64,000 bases of DNA. Origin: Saprospira grandis str. Lewin (GTDB lineage: Bacteria; Bacteroidota; Bacteroidia; Chitinophagales; Saprospiraceae). Both the position numbers and the translations under genes were made by a program. Under the pieces are notes generated by a model. It was not told the origin of the DNA, did no database searches, and saw nothing but the letters and a program-made list of their open reading frames with translations. Positions 51,765 through 59,927 of the stretch are shown in pieces. The stretch is taken from assembly GCF_000250635.1 (NCBI RefSeq), contig NC_016940.1, forward strand, positions 186,001 to 250,000. The letters are read 5' to 3'. Each line of letters starts with the position of its first letter. The first letter of the stretch is position 1.

Positions 51765-53048
51765 CTAATACTGAATAGCCGTATAAGGCAAGAGCTCTTT
51801 TAGGGCTTGAATATCTTCTAGGGGAATTTCGGTATTATTGAGGTAGAGGCCAGAGAGCTGCGGCATATTGCCCAGACAGCTTGGCAATTCTTTGATTGGA
51901 TTGCCCTGTAGCTCGAGTAGGCGCAAATTGACCAATTGGTCGAGATTATTGGGAATCCTTTCAATTTTATTCTTTTGCAAAGAGAGCGTTTGCAGGGCGC
52001 TTAATTGGGCCAAATCTGCAGAAAAGGCCAGAATAGCATTTTCCTCTAGATTAAGATTTTTCAAGCTCTTTAGTGTTTCAATATTTTTGGGCAGCTCTTC
52101 GAGCAGGCCCTTTTTGAGAGAAAGCCTTTGGAGATTGGGGAGTTCGGCCTGAGAAAAATCGAGGGTTTTAAATTGGCCCTCATCTAGCTCTAGTTCTTCT
52201 AATTGGCCTAAACGCAAAAAGAAAGAAGGCAAGTTAGCCCCTCTAGACTGGCTGAGGTACAAGCGTTTTAGTTTAGGCACCTCGAAGCGTTCTTTTTCGG
52301 AGAGTTTTTCAAAATTGCAGCCCTCCCAATGTAGTTCTTCTAGGGCGGGCAGATAGCAAGCCCATTCGGCTACAAAAACGGGGTGTAAAGCTTGGCAATA
52401 GCCCAAATTGAGGTGCGTAATTTTTTCATTTCGGTAGAGGTCCATAGGGATTTGATAAAGCGGATTGCCGGCCAAATCTAGAAAATAGAGTGACTGTAAT
52501 TGGCCCATACTTTTGGGCAGCCGTTGGATACTATTATAGCCTAGCTGGAGCTCCTCTAATTTTTCTAATTGACCCAGGGTTTCGGGCAAGCGTTTAATTT
52601 GATTATCTCTGAGGTCCAACACTCTAAGTTTAGTCAATTTACCCAAATACTTAGAAATATCTTTGATACTATTGTAGCGCAGGCGCAACTCTTCTAAGTT
52701 GGCAAGTTTGCCTACAATTTTGGGAATATCCGTCAGTTGGTTTTTCTCCAACTGCAAAAGCTGCAAATTTTCGAGTTTGGCCACCGAGGCGGGCAACTTA
52801 TGAAGATTATTATTTTGCAGATATAGGCGTTGGAGTTTATAGAGCTTACTAATTTCTTTGGGTAGATCGGTAATTCCCTGAGAGCGAAGATCTAATATAT
52901 AGACAAACTCGGGGTTGGCTAGGGCCTCATCTAGATTGCGGTAAATTTGTGTTTGCTCCAGCTCTTTATCAGATAATAAATATTGTTGTGCGAAGCTGGG
53001 AAGGGCCAAAAATAGCAGGCCCAAACAAAGACCAATAGTTTGATTCAT
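51765..53048 (-). CDS. exported leucine-rich-repeat protein
   Basis: 427 residues with signal peptide MNQTIGLCLGLLFLALPSFA. About 15 LRR units of 22-23 residues run from about residue 55 to the end, of the bacterial type LxxLxxLxLxxNxLxxLPxxI: KLYKLQRLYLQNNNLHKLPA, KLTKLRVLDLRDNQIKRLPE, QLVNLRLLELQGNPIKELPS. There is no enzymatic domain. Such solenoids bind proteins or glycans; its location is the periplasm or cell surface. Partner unknown. Confidence 0.9.
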   Translation of the reverse strand: MNQTIGLCLGLLFLALPSFAQQYLLSDKELEQTQIYRNLDEALANPEFVYILDLRSQGITDLPKEISKLYKLQRLYLQNNNLHKLPASVAKLENLQLLQLEKNQLTDIPKIVGKLANLEELRLRYNSIKDISKYLGKLTKLRVLDLRDNQIKRLPETLGQLEKLEELQLGYNSIQRLPKSMGQLQSLYFLDLAGNPLYQIPMDLYRNEKITHLNLGYCQALHPVFVAEWACYLPALEELHWEGCNFEKLSEKERFEVPKLKRLYLSQSRGANLPSFFLRLGQLEELELDEGQFKTLDFSQAELPNLQRLSLKKGLLEELPKNIETLKSLKNLNLEENAILAFSADLAQLSALQTLSLQKNKIERIPNNLDQLVNLRLLELQGNPIKELPSCLGNMPQLSGLYLNNTEIPLEDIQALKELLPYTAIQY

Positions 53049-53253
53049 AAAATCCTGATTAGCATTTTTTTTAATGGAAGCGACTTCCTAAAGCAGTAGG
53101 TACTAAAAAGGGGATAGCAGGGACATGGAGCACTTAAAAGAAAGTCTTTTTTTAGGAAAAGACAAGAAGAAGACCAATAGTTTTTAAGGAAATCTAAAGG
53201 TAGTAAAGAATTTGTTAAGTGCTATGGGGGCTTAGAGGGCCGTCAGGCCCGCA

Positions 53254-53506
53254 GGCCTAGCGATGTGCAGCAGTGGCCCGCAGGGCCAGACCCAGGCAGC
53301 TTTGCTGCCGCAGGGCCGAGCGAACAGCGAGCTGCGGAACGTAGCGCCCGCCGCAGGCGGACAACAAGGCGCAAGCCGCAGTTCGACGACCAGAGGGAGT
53401 AACGCCCAAAAAGAACAGCGAGCTGCGCAACGACAACAAGCCCTTTAGGGCGTCTTCGACGACCGAAGGGAGTAACCGCCGCTACATTATATTCTGTGGA
53501 GGCCCC
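53254..53506 (-). repeat. SGR structured repeat, copy 16, enlarged composite
   Basis: The right-hand GGGGCCTC head (53506) and left-hand AGGCC tail (53254) match the GGCCT/AGGCC subtype, but the body is about 130 bases longer. It holds two imperfect direct repeats of about 84 bases (from 53330 and 53413), each with GAACAGCGAGCTGCG, GACAACAAG, TTCGACGACC and GGGAGTAAC. It looks like an internal duplication inside the element. The rest of the 548-base gap (53049-53253) is A/T-rich with no gene. Confidence 0.75.
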
Positions 53507-53597
53507 AAAAATTTCTAAAAAAAACCTAAAAGGCGGCTTGATTTGGTCCTTTAAGAGAAAAAAATTAGCTTTCGGGATTGCATTTTTAAAACACATC

Positions 53598-54896
53598 ATG
53601 ATGAAACGATACCAAGATATTCCCGCTGCGCTTTTTCAATTGAATCGGCAGCGATTTATGCAAAAAATGAAGCCCAACAGCATTGCGATTTTCCATGCGG
53701 CGGACCTATTGCCGCGTAATGGGGACTGTTTTTTTCCTTTTCGGCAAGATAGCGACCTTTTTTATCTTTCTGGTTTAGATCAGGAAGAGGTCGTCTTGGT
53801 ACTTTACCCCAATTGCCCCAAAGGCAAAGCATTTGAGGAGGTAATTTTTACGAAAAAGACCAGTGAATATATTAAAATTTGGGAGGGTTATAAGTACACC
53901 AAGGAAGATGCGGCTCAGACTTCGGGGGTATCTACGGTGGCTTGGTTAGACAGTATGCCGGCCATGCTCAATGAGATGATTTTGTTGGCCGATACGATTT
54001 ATGTTAATGGCAATGAGAATGATCGGGCGGCTTCTGAGGTGCCTAACCGCAACCAGCGCAAGGCCTTGGAGTTGAAGCATCAGTATTCGGGGCATGAGTT
54101 TTTGCGTGCTCAGCCTATTTTGAAGGAACTGCGGATGCAGAAAACGGAGGAAGAGGTTAAATTGATGCGGGCGGCTTGTGAAATTACGAATCGGGCCTTT
54201 CGCAGAGTATTGCAAACAACTCGTCCGGGCCTAAAAGAGTATGAAGTAGAGGCGGAGGTCATGCATGAATTTATTCGCTCTGGAGCTTCTGGGCATGCTT
54301 ATTCGCCTATTATTGCGTCTGGGCCAGCGGCTTGTATTTTGCATTATAATGACAACAATGCCATTTTGCAGGATGGCGATTTGATGTTGATGGATTTTGG
54401 GGCAGAATATGGCAATTATGCGGCAGATTTATCGCGTACGATTCCGGTAAATGGTCGTTTTACAGAGCGCCAGAAGGCGGTTTATGAGGCGGTGTTGCGG
54501 GTAAAAAATGAGGCCCAGCAATTGCTTCGTCCGGGCAATAACTTGACCGATTACCATCAGGAAGTGGGGCATATTATGGAGCTAGAGCTCATTGGTTTGG
54601 GCTTGCTTAGCCAAGAAGAAGTGGCCCAGCAAAACCCGGCCATGCCTGCTTATAAGAAATATTTTATGCATGGCACCTCACATCATATTGGTTTGGATGT
54701 GCATGATTTGGCCAACCGCTATGTCGAATTTAAGGAGGGGATGATCTTTACTTGCGAGCCCGGTATTTATATCCCTGAAGAGGGCTTGGGCGTGCGCATT
54801 GAGGATGATTTGCTCATCACGGCAAATGGGGTGGATAACCTCATGGGGCAAATTCCAATTGAGGTGGAAGAAATCGAAAGCTTGATGAATGCTTAA
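53598..54896 (+). CDS. pepP: Xaa-Pro aminopeptidase (aminopeptidase P, M24B)
   Basis: About 432 residues from tandem ATGs at 53598/53601; the frame extends to 53496 inside the SGR repeat, which is not used. The N-terminal creatinase-like domain includes FPFRQDSDLFYLSGLDQEE. The catalytic domain has the five metal ligands: LMLMDFGAEYGNYAADLSRT (two Asp), HGTSHHIGLDVHD (His), FTCEPGIYIPEEGLGV (Glu) and RIEDDLLITANG (Glu). It removes N-terminal residues preceding proline, in the cytoplasm. A terminator follows at 54914. Confidence 0.93.
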   Translation: MMKRYQDIPAALFQLNRQRFMQKMKPNSIAIFHAADLLPRNGDCFFPFRQDSDLFYLSGLDQEEVVLVLYPNCPKGKAFEEVIFTKKTSEYIKIWEGYKYTKEDAAQTSGVSTVAWLDSMPAMLNEMILLADTIYVNGNENDRAASEVPNRNQRKALELKHQYSGHEFLRAQPILKELRMQKTEEEVKLMRAACEITNRAFRRVLQTTRPGLKEYEVEAEVMHEFIRSGASGHAYSPIIASGPAACILHYNDNNAILQDGDLMLMDFGAEYGNYAADLSRTIPVNGRFTERQKAVYEAVLRVKNEAQQLLRPGNNLTDYHQEVGHIMELELIGLGLLSQEEVAQQNPAMPAYKKYFMHGTSHHIGLDVHDLANRYVEFKEGMIFTCEPGIYIPEEGLGVRIEDDLLITANGVDNLMGQIPIEVEEIESLMNA

Positions 54897-54913
54897 GCTT
54901 TTGCGCTGAATAG

Positions 54914-54947
54914 ACAAAGCCCGCTACTGTATAGTAGTGGGCTTTGT
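54914..54947. terminator. intrinsic terminator, bidirectional
   Basis: Stem ACAAAGCCCGCTACT with near-perfect complement (one G-U), loop of four. It sits between pepP and the convergent small gene at 54961. Confidence 0.85.
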
Positions 54948-54960
54948 TGATTTTTGGGGC

Positions 54961-55389
54961 CTAGGTGTGCTTCTTTGGGCTTGGGTAGAATTTATGCTCA
55001 GGGTCCAAAAAGACTAATTGAAAGCATTGTTGTTCCATGAATCCGATTAGCCGACGCTTTCCAGTCAGGCGTAAAGAAGCCCAACGAGCAGTTCCAGGAA
55101 TATTGCGGGGCTGCTTAAAAGCAGAGCCCTTGGGAATATTTGGCCCATAAATTTTGAGTCGCTGATCCCTTTTCAACTCATGTACACTAGAGTTAGCTAA
55201 GTTAACCAAGCTATCCAATGCATCTGCTAATAGGCCATTTTTTTCCCAATATTTAAAGGGATATAATTGCGTTCTGGAAAAATAAGCAAAAGCAAATTTG
55301 AGCAGCTGCCCATCGCCTGTTTCCCTTTCATCAAGATCTTTAGACTCCCGCTTAGGGCCTTTTCTCTCTCGTCTATTCTTCTTGCCCAT
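54961..55389 (-). CDS. small partner protein of an AAA-ATPase (possible defence module)
   Basis: 142 residues, basic, no signal. The N-terminus is very charged (GKKNRRERKGPKRESKDLDE). The C-terminal part RLIGFMEQQCFQLVFLDPEH-KFYP resembles the last strands of RelE/HigB-type or other small nuclease-like folds, where a hydrophobic strand precedes an Asp-x-x-His; this is a weak, by-eye similarity. It overlaps the ATPase gene by 17 bases, so the two are made together. Pairs of an AAA_15/21 ATPase with a small second protein are typical of anti-phage systems (e.g. RloA/RloB, AbiL, PARIS), but this partner is not obviously RloB or DUF4435. Confidence 0.65.
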   Translation of the reverse strand: MGKKNRRERKGPKRESKDLDERETGDGQLLKFAFAYFSRTQLYPFKYWEKNGLLADALDSLVNLANSSVHELKRDQRLKIYGPNIPKGSAFKQPRNIPGTARWASLRLTGKRRLIGFMEQQCFQLVFLDPEHKFYPSPKKHT

Positions 55390-56572
55390 ACTCCAATAAT
55401 TTTTCTTCTAACAGCTGAAGCTCTGGCAAAGCCCCATATTTCCCCTTCAAATAGTTCTTATCTAGTTTCTCATCATTTCGGACCTTGTAATCTAGTAGCG
55501 AATAAAGTTGAGAAGCCCCTCTGGGCGTTTTCTCGACAAAGTAAATTTGATCCCTACGCAAAAGCTTTTGCGCTAGCAAACGAGGATTGTGTAAACTAAA
55601 GGCAAACTGCGCCCCTTTTTTATTGTGCTGATGAAATAGCTTCAACAAAAGCTCTAAGAGTAAAGGATGAAAACTAGCATCTAGCTCATCTATAAACAAA
55701 ACCTCTTGCTCTTCTAGCGCTTCATAAATAGGGGCCAAAAAGCAAAGCAATTTTCGAGTTCCTGTAGACATCCGCGCTAAAGGCAAACCTTGACTTTCTA
55801 TCCCCTGTCCACTCTCATCAAATACCTGATGCCAAAAGCAATATTCTCTTTTTCCAGACTCCTTACTTAAAGAAATTCGCTCAATGCCCAAAGGCTGCAT
55901 AAACTGCTGTAGCCAAAGTCTAAATCGCTCATCTTCCTCAAACTTTTTCAGCCCAAATCCCAGTATTTGCTCTCCCTTTAGACCCGTTAATACATTCACC
56001 TTAGCAACATAATCCAAAATAGACTTAGCAATTGTTCCATTAAACTGCGCACAAACAAGCAAAAACAATACATCGGGCCTCGTCTTTTCGGCTAAGCGAT
56101 CGCCTTCTGAAAACAAGTCCTTATCATAATCAATTTGCTGCTTCTCCCGCTGAAAAAGCTCCTCTTCTTTGTTCCAACCTCGATACAGCCATTCCGCCTG
56201 CAGTTTGCCCTCAAAAATCTCAAAACCATAATGATAAAACTGCCCCTCTGCAGCAAAAACGAGCTCAAAAAAAGAGCTTTCTTGGGCTGTAGTAGGAGAA
56301 AACAAAAAGGCCGTACTTTTCCCCGCATCTTCCTTAAAAATAGTGTCCAAACCATGTCTCATACAGTCTAGCATAAACCTTAAGGCCAAAAAAAGGTTGG
56401 TTTTTCCGCTAGCATTGGCCCCATAAATAGCCAAAGACTTCAATATTTTGTGCCCCTCCAAGTAAAATATATTCTCTTCTTCATGCTCTTTGGTCGTCTT
56501 ATTTCCCAAAAAACTCAGAATAGCTTCTTCTTTAAAAGAGAAAAAATTCTCTACTGCAAATTGTATTAACAT
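55373..56572 (-). CDS. AAA_15/AAA_21-type ATPase (RloA/AbiL-like)
   Basis: 399 residues. It begins MLIQFAVENFFSFKEEAIL, typical of this SMC-like family, with Walker A LAIYGANASGKTNLFLALRF at about 47-66. Later come a signature-like RMSTGTRKLLCFLAPI near 270, Walker B EEQEVLFIDELDASFHPLL near 290 and switch His FAFSLHNPRLL near 330. No nuclease domain is attached. The next gene overlaps it, forming a two-gene operon without other neighbours. In known systems such ATPases sense phage and control a toxic partner; that is inference here. Confidence 0.85.
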   Translation of the reverse strand: MLIQFAVENFFSFKEEAILSFLGNKTTKEHEEENIFYLEGHKILKSLAIYGANASGKTNLFLALRFMLDCMRHGLDTIFKEDAGKSTAFLFSPTTAQESSFFELVFAAEGQFYHYGFEIFEGKLQAEWLYRGWNKEEELFQREKQQIDYDKDLFSEGDRLAEKTRPDVLFLLVCAQFNGTIAKSILDYVAKVNVLTGLKGEQILGFGLKKFEEDERFRLWLQQFMQPLGIERISLSKESGKREYCFWHQVFDESGQGIESQGLPLARMSTGTRKLLCFLAPIYEALEEQEVLFIDELDASFHPLLLELLLKLFHQHNKKGAQFAFSLHNPRLLAQKLLRRDQIYFVEKTPRGASQLYSLLDYKVRNDEKLDKNYLKGKYGALPELQLLEEKLLEYGQEE

Positions 56573-56674
56573 AGCTCCTAAAGGATTTCGCTTTATTCAA
56601 TTCAGCAATATACTTCTGTTTTGTGATTTTTTCACAAAAATTACAGCTTTTTACCATCCATTTTTTAGGTATTT

Positions 56675-56786
56675 GGGGCCTCCTGCCTGCGGCAGGCGCT
56701 ACGCTTCAGGGCTCGCTGTTCGCTCGGCCCTGCGGCCTAACGGCCTTGGTCTGCGGCTTCGCCGCCCCCTTTCGCATCGCTAGGCC
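56675..56786 (+). repeat. SGR structured repeat, copy 17 (head GGCCT / tail AGGCC)
   Basis: In the 359-base gap between the ATPase gene and the lipoprotein gene. Core variant GCTCGCTGTTCGCTCGG, as in copies 5 and 19. It is followed by the GGCCCTTCGGGCC hairpin and GTAGGATGAATATA, which also follow copy 10. Otherwise the gap (56573-56932) shows no gene. Confidence 0.85.
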
Positions 56787-56880
56787 TGCGGCCCTTCGGG
56801 CCTGTAGGATGAATATATAGCCCTCTGGCTTGAAAATCTTATGAAATAACTCTAGGAATAAAATCTTGGACCTACAAACA

Positions 56881-56912
56881 AAAAAGCGCCTTCTGAACAG
56901 AAGGCGCTTTTT
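56881..56912 (-). terminator. intrinsic terminator
   Basis: Stem AAAAAGCGCCTTCTG with its complement, two-base loop, T-run on both sides; 21 bases past the stop at 56933. Confidence 0.85.
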
Positions 56913-56932
56913 GCATGACATCTAAGGAAAGC

Positions 56933-57793
56933 TTAATCAACAAAAGCTTTTAATCCCCGCAAGCCCATATCCACTACAGATTCTGGATTATTGGGCCCTA
57001 CATCCCATTTTCCATTGCCATTGAGGTCTTCCCATTCAAAGCTTTTGTTGGTCGACAAGCTCATGTTGATTTCAATATCTTCGGTTTCATTGCCTGTAAT
57101 GCTCAGAATTTGGTCCAATTGACCAGTGACAATGCAGCTACCGGCCGGAATAGGCGAGCTGGCTGCCAAAGGATTGGGCACGGTGGTCCCTGCGGCCTGA
57201 CCAGAAGTTAAATTAAAGGGCGTTTCAAAGGCCCAAAATCCCTGCAACTTATTGGCATTAACGGCCAAAGATTGTTGGTCCACCACTACCGTATCGATAT
57301 AGGTATTATAGCCCACAAAACTAGCCAAACGGCCAGTAAACGCCTGGTTATTATAATAGAACGCTACCCCATAGTTTTGGTAGGCCAAAGAAAGACGGAG
57401 CCACTCATAGTCGCCCAGAGGAAATTGAGAAATGGGGACCTCCAAAAAAATATCACCAGAAGCGGTAGCTTTCCGCTGCGAGAAATCAATAGCTTGATCG
57501 CCGCCAGTAGTCACTTCTGGAGCATGATACAAAACTGCCCCATCGCCCAATTGGGTATAAGCCGAGGGAGCCAGCTCTAAATAATGGGCCGTAATTTCGT
57601 AAAAATCGGGATCTTGGCCCGCATGCCCTGCGGGCATAGCTGCAGGCTGCCCCAAATTATCTAGCCGCTCTTGGCTAGGGTCTACCGAAATGCGGAAAAT
57701 GACTTTAGCCTCTTCTGTTTGAGGATCGGGCGTTTCTTTTTTGCAGGCCCAAAGCAAGGGCAAAGCAGCAAATAATAAGAGAAATTTGTTCAT
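56933..57793 (-). CDS. hypothetical lipoprotein with a Ca-loop-like motif
   Basis: 286 residues. Signal MNKFLLLFAALPLLWAC with lipobox Cys at 17. The mature part is beta-rich; DFYEITAHYLELAPSAYTQL and YEWLRLSLAYQNYGVAFYYN are likely core strands. Near the C-terminus WEDLNGNGKWDVGP resembles an EF-hand/dockerin-type calcium loop (DxNxNGxxD). Family not recognised. Confidence 0.7.
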   Translation of the reverse strand: MNKFLLLFAALPLLWACKKETPDPQTEEAKVIFRISVDPSQERLDNLGQPAAMPAGHAGQDPDFYEITAHYLELAPSAYTQLGDGAVLYHAPEVTTGGDQAIDFSQRKATASGDIFLEVPISQFPLGDYEWLRLSLAYQNYGVAFYYNNQAFTGRLASFVGYNTYIDTVVVDQQSLAVNANKLQGFWAFETPFNLTSGQAAGTTVPNPLAASSPIPAGSCIVTGQLDQILSITGNETEDIEINMSLSTNKSFEWEDLNGNGKWDVGPNNPESVVDMGLRGLKAFVD

Positions 57794-57830
57794 TAGCAGT
57801 TTAGTTTAAAGCATGAAGAATGGTCCAAAT

Positions 57831-57971
57831 GGCCCAGCGCTGCGCAGCGGTGGCGCGAAGCGCCAGACAGAGCAAAAAAGCTCCGCTTTTTTGCGAAGGG
57901 CCGAACAGACCTGTGAGCCGCGCAGCATAGCGGCGGCCGAGCTAGCCAAAGGCTAGCCGGCCGCGGGCCCC
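57831..57971 (-). repeat. SGR structured repeat, copy 18 (head GGCCC / tail GGGCC)
   Basis: Occupies almost all of the gap between the lipoprotein gene and the histidine kinase gene. The GGTCTGGCC block is replaced by TGTCTGGCGCTTCGCGCCAC: the hairpin changed from GGCC-GGCC to GGCGC-GCGCC with both arms altered, another compensated change. Confidence 0.85.
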
Positions 57972-57985
57972 AAATCCTCATTATC

Positions 57986-59053
57986 CTAGCCCTTATATTT
58001 GGCCAAAGTAAAGCCAAAAGTAGAGCCCACACCTAGGCGGCTGCGCACATTTATTGTCTGTTGATGCGCCTCCACAATATGCTTAACGATAGAAAGGCCC
58101 AGACCAGTGCCCCCCTCATGTCGAGAGCGGCCTTTGTCTACCCGATAAAAGCGCTCGAAAAGGCGGGGCAGATGCTCTTGGGCAATGCCCTTGCCCGTAT
58201 CGGAAATCTCGATCAGAACATTTTGGTCCAAATCGTAAAAACCAATGAGGGTATGGCCTTTTGGGCGGCCATATTTGATCGAATTGGAGACCAAATTGAC
58301 CAAAACCTGCCGAATCATCTCGCGGTCGGCTTGTACAATATAAGGTTTTTTGGCCGTGTCCTTGAAGCGCAGATCGATCTGCTTTTTCTCGGCACTGATC
58401 TCCATGCTTTCCACCACCTCTTGGGCCAACTCCTGAATATCAAAAGGCTGCATTTCTAGCTCTACTGCACTAGACTCAAATTTAGAAATCTGATTGAGCT
58501 CTTGGACAATCTCTGCAATGCGTTCCACATTATCAATGGCCCGTTGCAAATACTTATCTCGGATCATTTCATCCTCCAAACCGCCATCGGCCAAGGTATA
58601 CAAATAGCCCTGCATATTAAAGATAGGCGTTTTGAGTTCATGCGAAACATTATCAATAAACTCTCGGCGGTATTGCTCCATTTTTTTGAGGTAACGAATC
58701 TCTTGGGTCCAGTCTTTGGCCCATTCGGTCACCTCTTTTTCTACTCGGTCAATAATATGATTGCGCATATCAATATTAAGCGGCTTGCTTGATTTAGGGG
58801 CCTTTAGGCTGTGTATCGACTTATAAATCAACTTCACTTTGTTATAGATAAACTTGCGCAAAGCCCGATGGCTAGCATAGTAGCCCGTGCCCAAAAAGAT
58901 CAGGAAGGCGGGCAAAAGTGCCCACCAACTGAGTAAGCTAGGCAGCAACAGCTTGAGCGCAATCAAGCCAATTAAGGCCGGCAAACTGGCTTGTAGGGCC
59001 GTGAGAAAGGCCAATAATTGGGGCGTAGGATTTTTAGGCGCCAAAAATAACAT
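57986..59053 (-). CDS. sensor histidine kinase (PhoR-like)
   Basis: 355 residues from the ATG at 59053. Two N-terminal membrane spans (about 15-60: FLTALQASLPALIGLIALKL; WALLPAFLIFLGTGYYAS) with almost no periplasmic loop, then a cytoplasmic linker. HisKA: FIDNVSHELKTPIFNMQGYL (phospho-His). HATPase: VLVNLVSNSIKYGRPKG (N box), IEISDTGKGIAQEHLPRLFE (G1), FYRVDKGRSRHEGGTGLGLS (F/G2). It lies downstream of its response regulator, separated by a terminator hairpin. Confidence 0.92.
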   Translation of the reverse strand: MLFLAPKNPTPQLLAFLTALQASLPALIGLIALKLLLPSLLSWWALLPAFLIFLGTGYYASHRALRKFIYNKVKLIYKSIHSLKAPKSSKPLNIDMRNHIIDRVEKEVTEWAKDWTQEIRYLKKMEQYRREFIDNVSHELKTPIFNMQGYLYTLADGGLEDEMIRDKYLQRAIDNVERIAEIVQELNQISKFESSAVELEMQPFDIQELAQEVVESMEISAEKKQIDLRFKDTAKKPYIVQADREMIRQVLVNLVSNSIKYGRPKGHTLIGFYDLDQNVLIEISDTGKGIAQEHLPRLFERFYRVDKGRSRHEGGTGLGLSIVKHIVEAHQQTINVRSRLGVGSTFGFTLAKYKG

Positions 59054-59080
59054 AGGGTCAAAATTTAACAAAAGGCAAAA

Positions 59081-59113
59081 AAAGAGGAGAGTCAGCTAAG
59101 TACTCTCCTCTTT
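59081..59113 (-). terminator. hairpin terminator/attenuator between response regulator and kinase
   Basis: Stem AAAGAGGAGAGT with its perfect complement, 9-base loop; the minus-direction T-run is short. As it lies between two genes of one two-component pair, partial read-through could set the kinase level below the regulator level. Confidence 0.7.
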
Positions 59114-59129
59114 ATTATTTCTTCAAAAA

Positions 59130-59819
59130 TTAAAACTCAAACTTATAACCAATCCCCTTAATGGTCTTGATATAATACTCGCCAATCTTCTCTCGAATTT
59201 TGCGAATGTGCACGTCAATTGTTCGGTTACCGACAATCACATCATTGCCCCAAACATTCTTAAAAATCTCTTCGCGAGCAAAGACTTTTCCGGGTTTAGA
59301 GGCCAACAAACAGAGCAGTTCAAACTCTTTTTTGGCCAAGGCAATTTCTTCTTCTCCTCGAATCACCAAAACTCTTTCCTTATCAATGACGAGGTCCGCC
59401 ACCCGAATTTGGTCCCCTTCTTCTTGCGGGCTATTATTATAGCGTCGCAAAAGGGCCGCAATTCGGCTGATGAGCACTCTAGGGCGAATCGGTTTGGTGA
59501 TGTAGTCATCGCCTCCCACTTCAAAACCCACAATCTGCGAGTAATCCTCGCTTCGGGCCGTGAGAAAAGCAATAATGGTGTGTTCAAATTCGGGCTGGCT
59601 ACGCAATTCTCGGCAAACCTCTACCCCGTCTAGCTCAGGCATCATAATATCGAGCAAAATAAGGTGAGGTTGTACTTCCTTGGCCTTTTCTACGGCTTCC
59701 ATGCCGTTTCTGGCCGTACTCACCTGATAGCCTTCTTTGATGAGATTGTAGGTAACGAACTCCAAAATATCGGGCTCATCATCTGCAATTAGAATTTTGT
59801 AGTCCTTTTGGTCTTTCAT
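59130..59819 (-). CDS. OmpR/PhoB-family response regulator
   Basis: 229 residues from the ATG at 59819. Receiver domain: KILIADDEPDILEFV (acidic pocket), HLILLDIMMPELDGVEVCRE (phospho-Asp), IIAFLTARSEDYSQ (Thr/Ser switch) and DDYITKPIRPRVLISRI (Lys). The C-terminal winged helix ends VGNRTIDVHIRKIREKIGEY and IKTIKGIGYKFEF. Pairs with the downstream kinase; the phosphate-type PhoPR system is the nearest analogue, but the signal is not known. Confidence 0.94.
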   Translation of the reverse strand: MKDQKDYKILIADDEPDILEFVTYNLIKEGYQVSTARNGMEAVEKAKEVQPHLILLDIMMPELDGVEVCRELRSQPEFEHTIIAFLTARSEDYSQIVGFEVGGDDYITKPIRPRVLISRIAALLRRYNNSPQEEGDQIRVADLVIDKERVLVIRGEEEIALAKKEFELLCLLASKPGKVFAREEIFKNVWGNDVIVGNRTIDVHIRKIREKIGEYYIKTIKGIGYKFEF

Positions 59820-59927
59820 AACAGGCAGCTTTGTTTTGCGCAAAGTTAAGCTTTTTTAGAGAAAAGCAGGGCGACTATTCGGGCTTGTCTATAGACATTT
59901 TCTATTAAGAAATCGTAAACATTGAGA

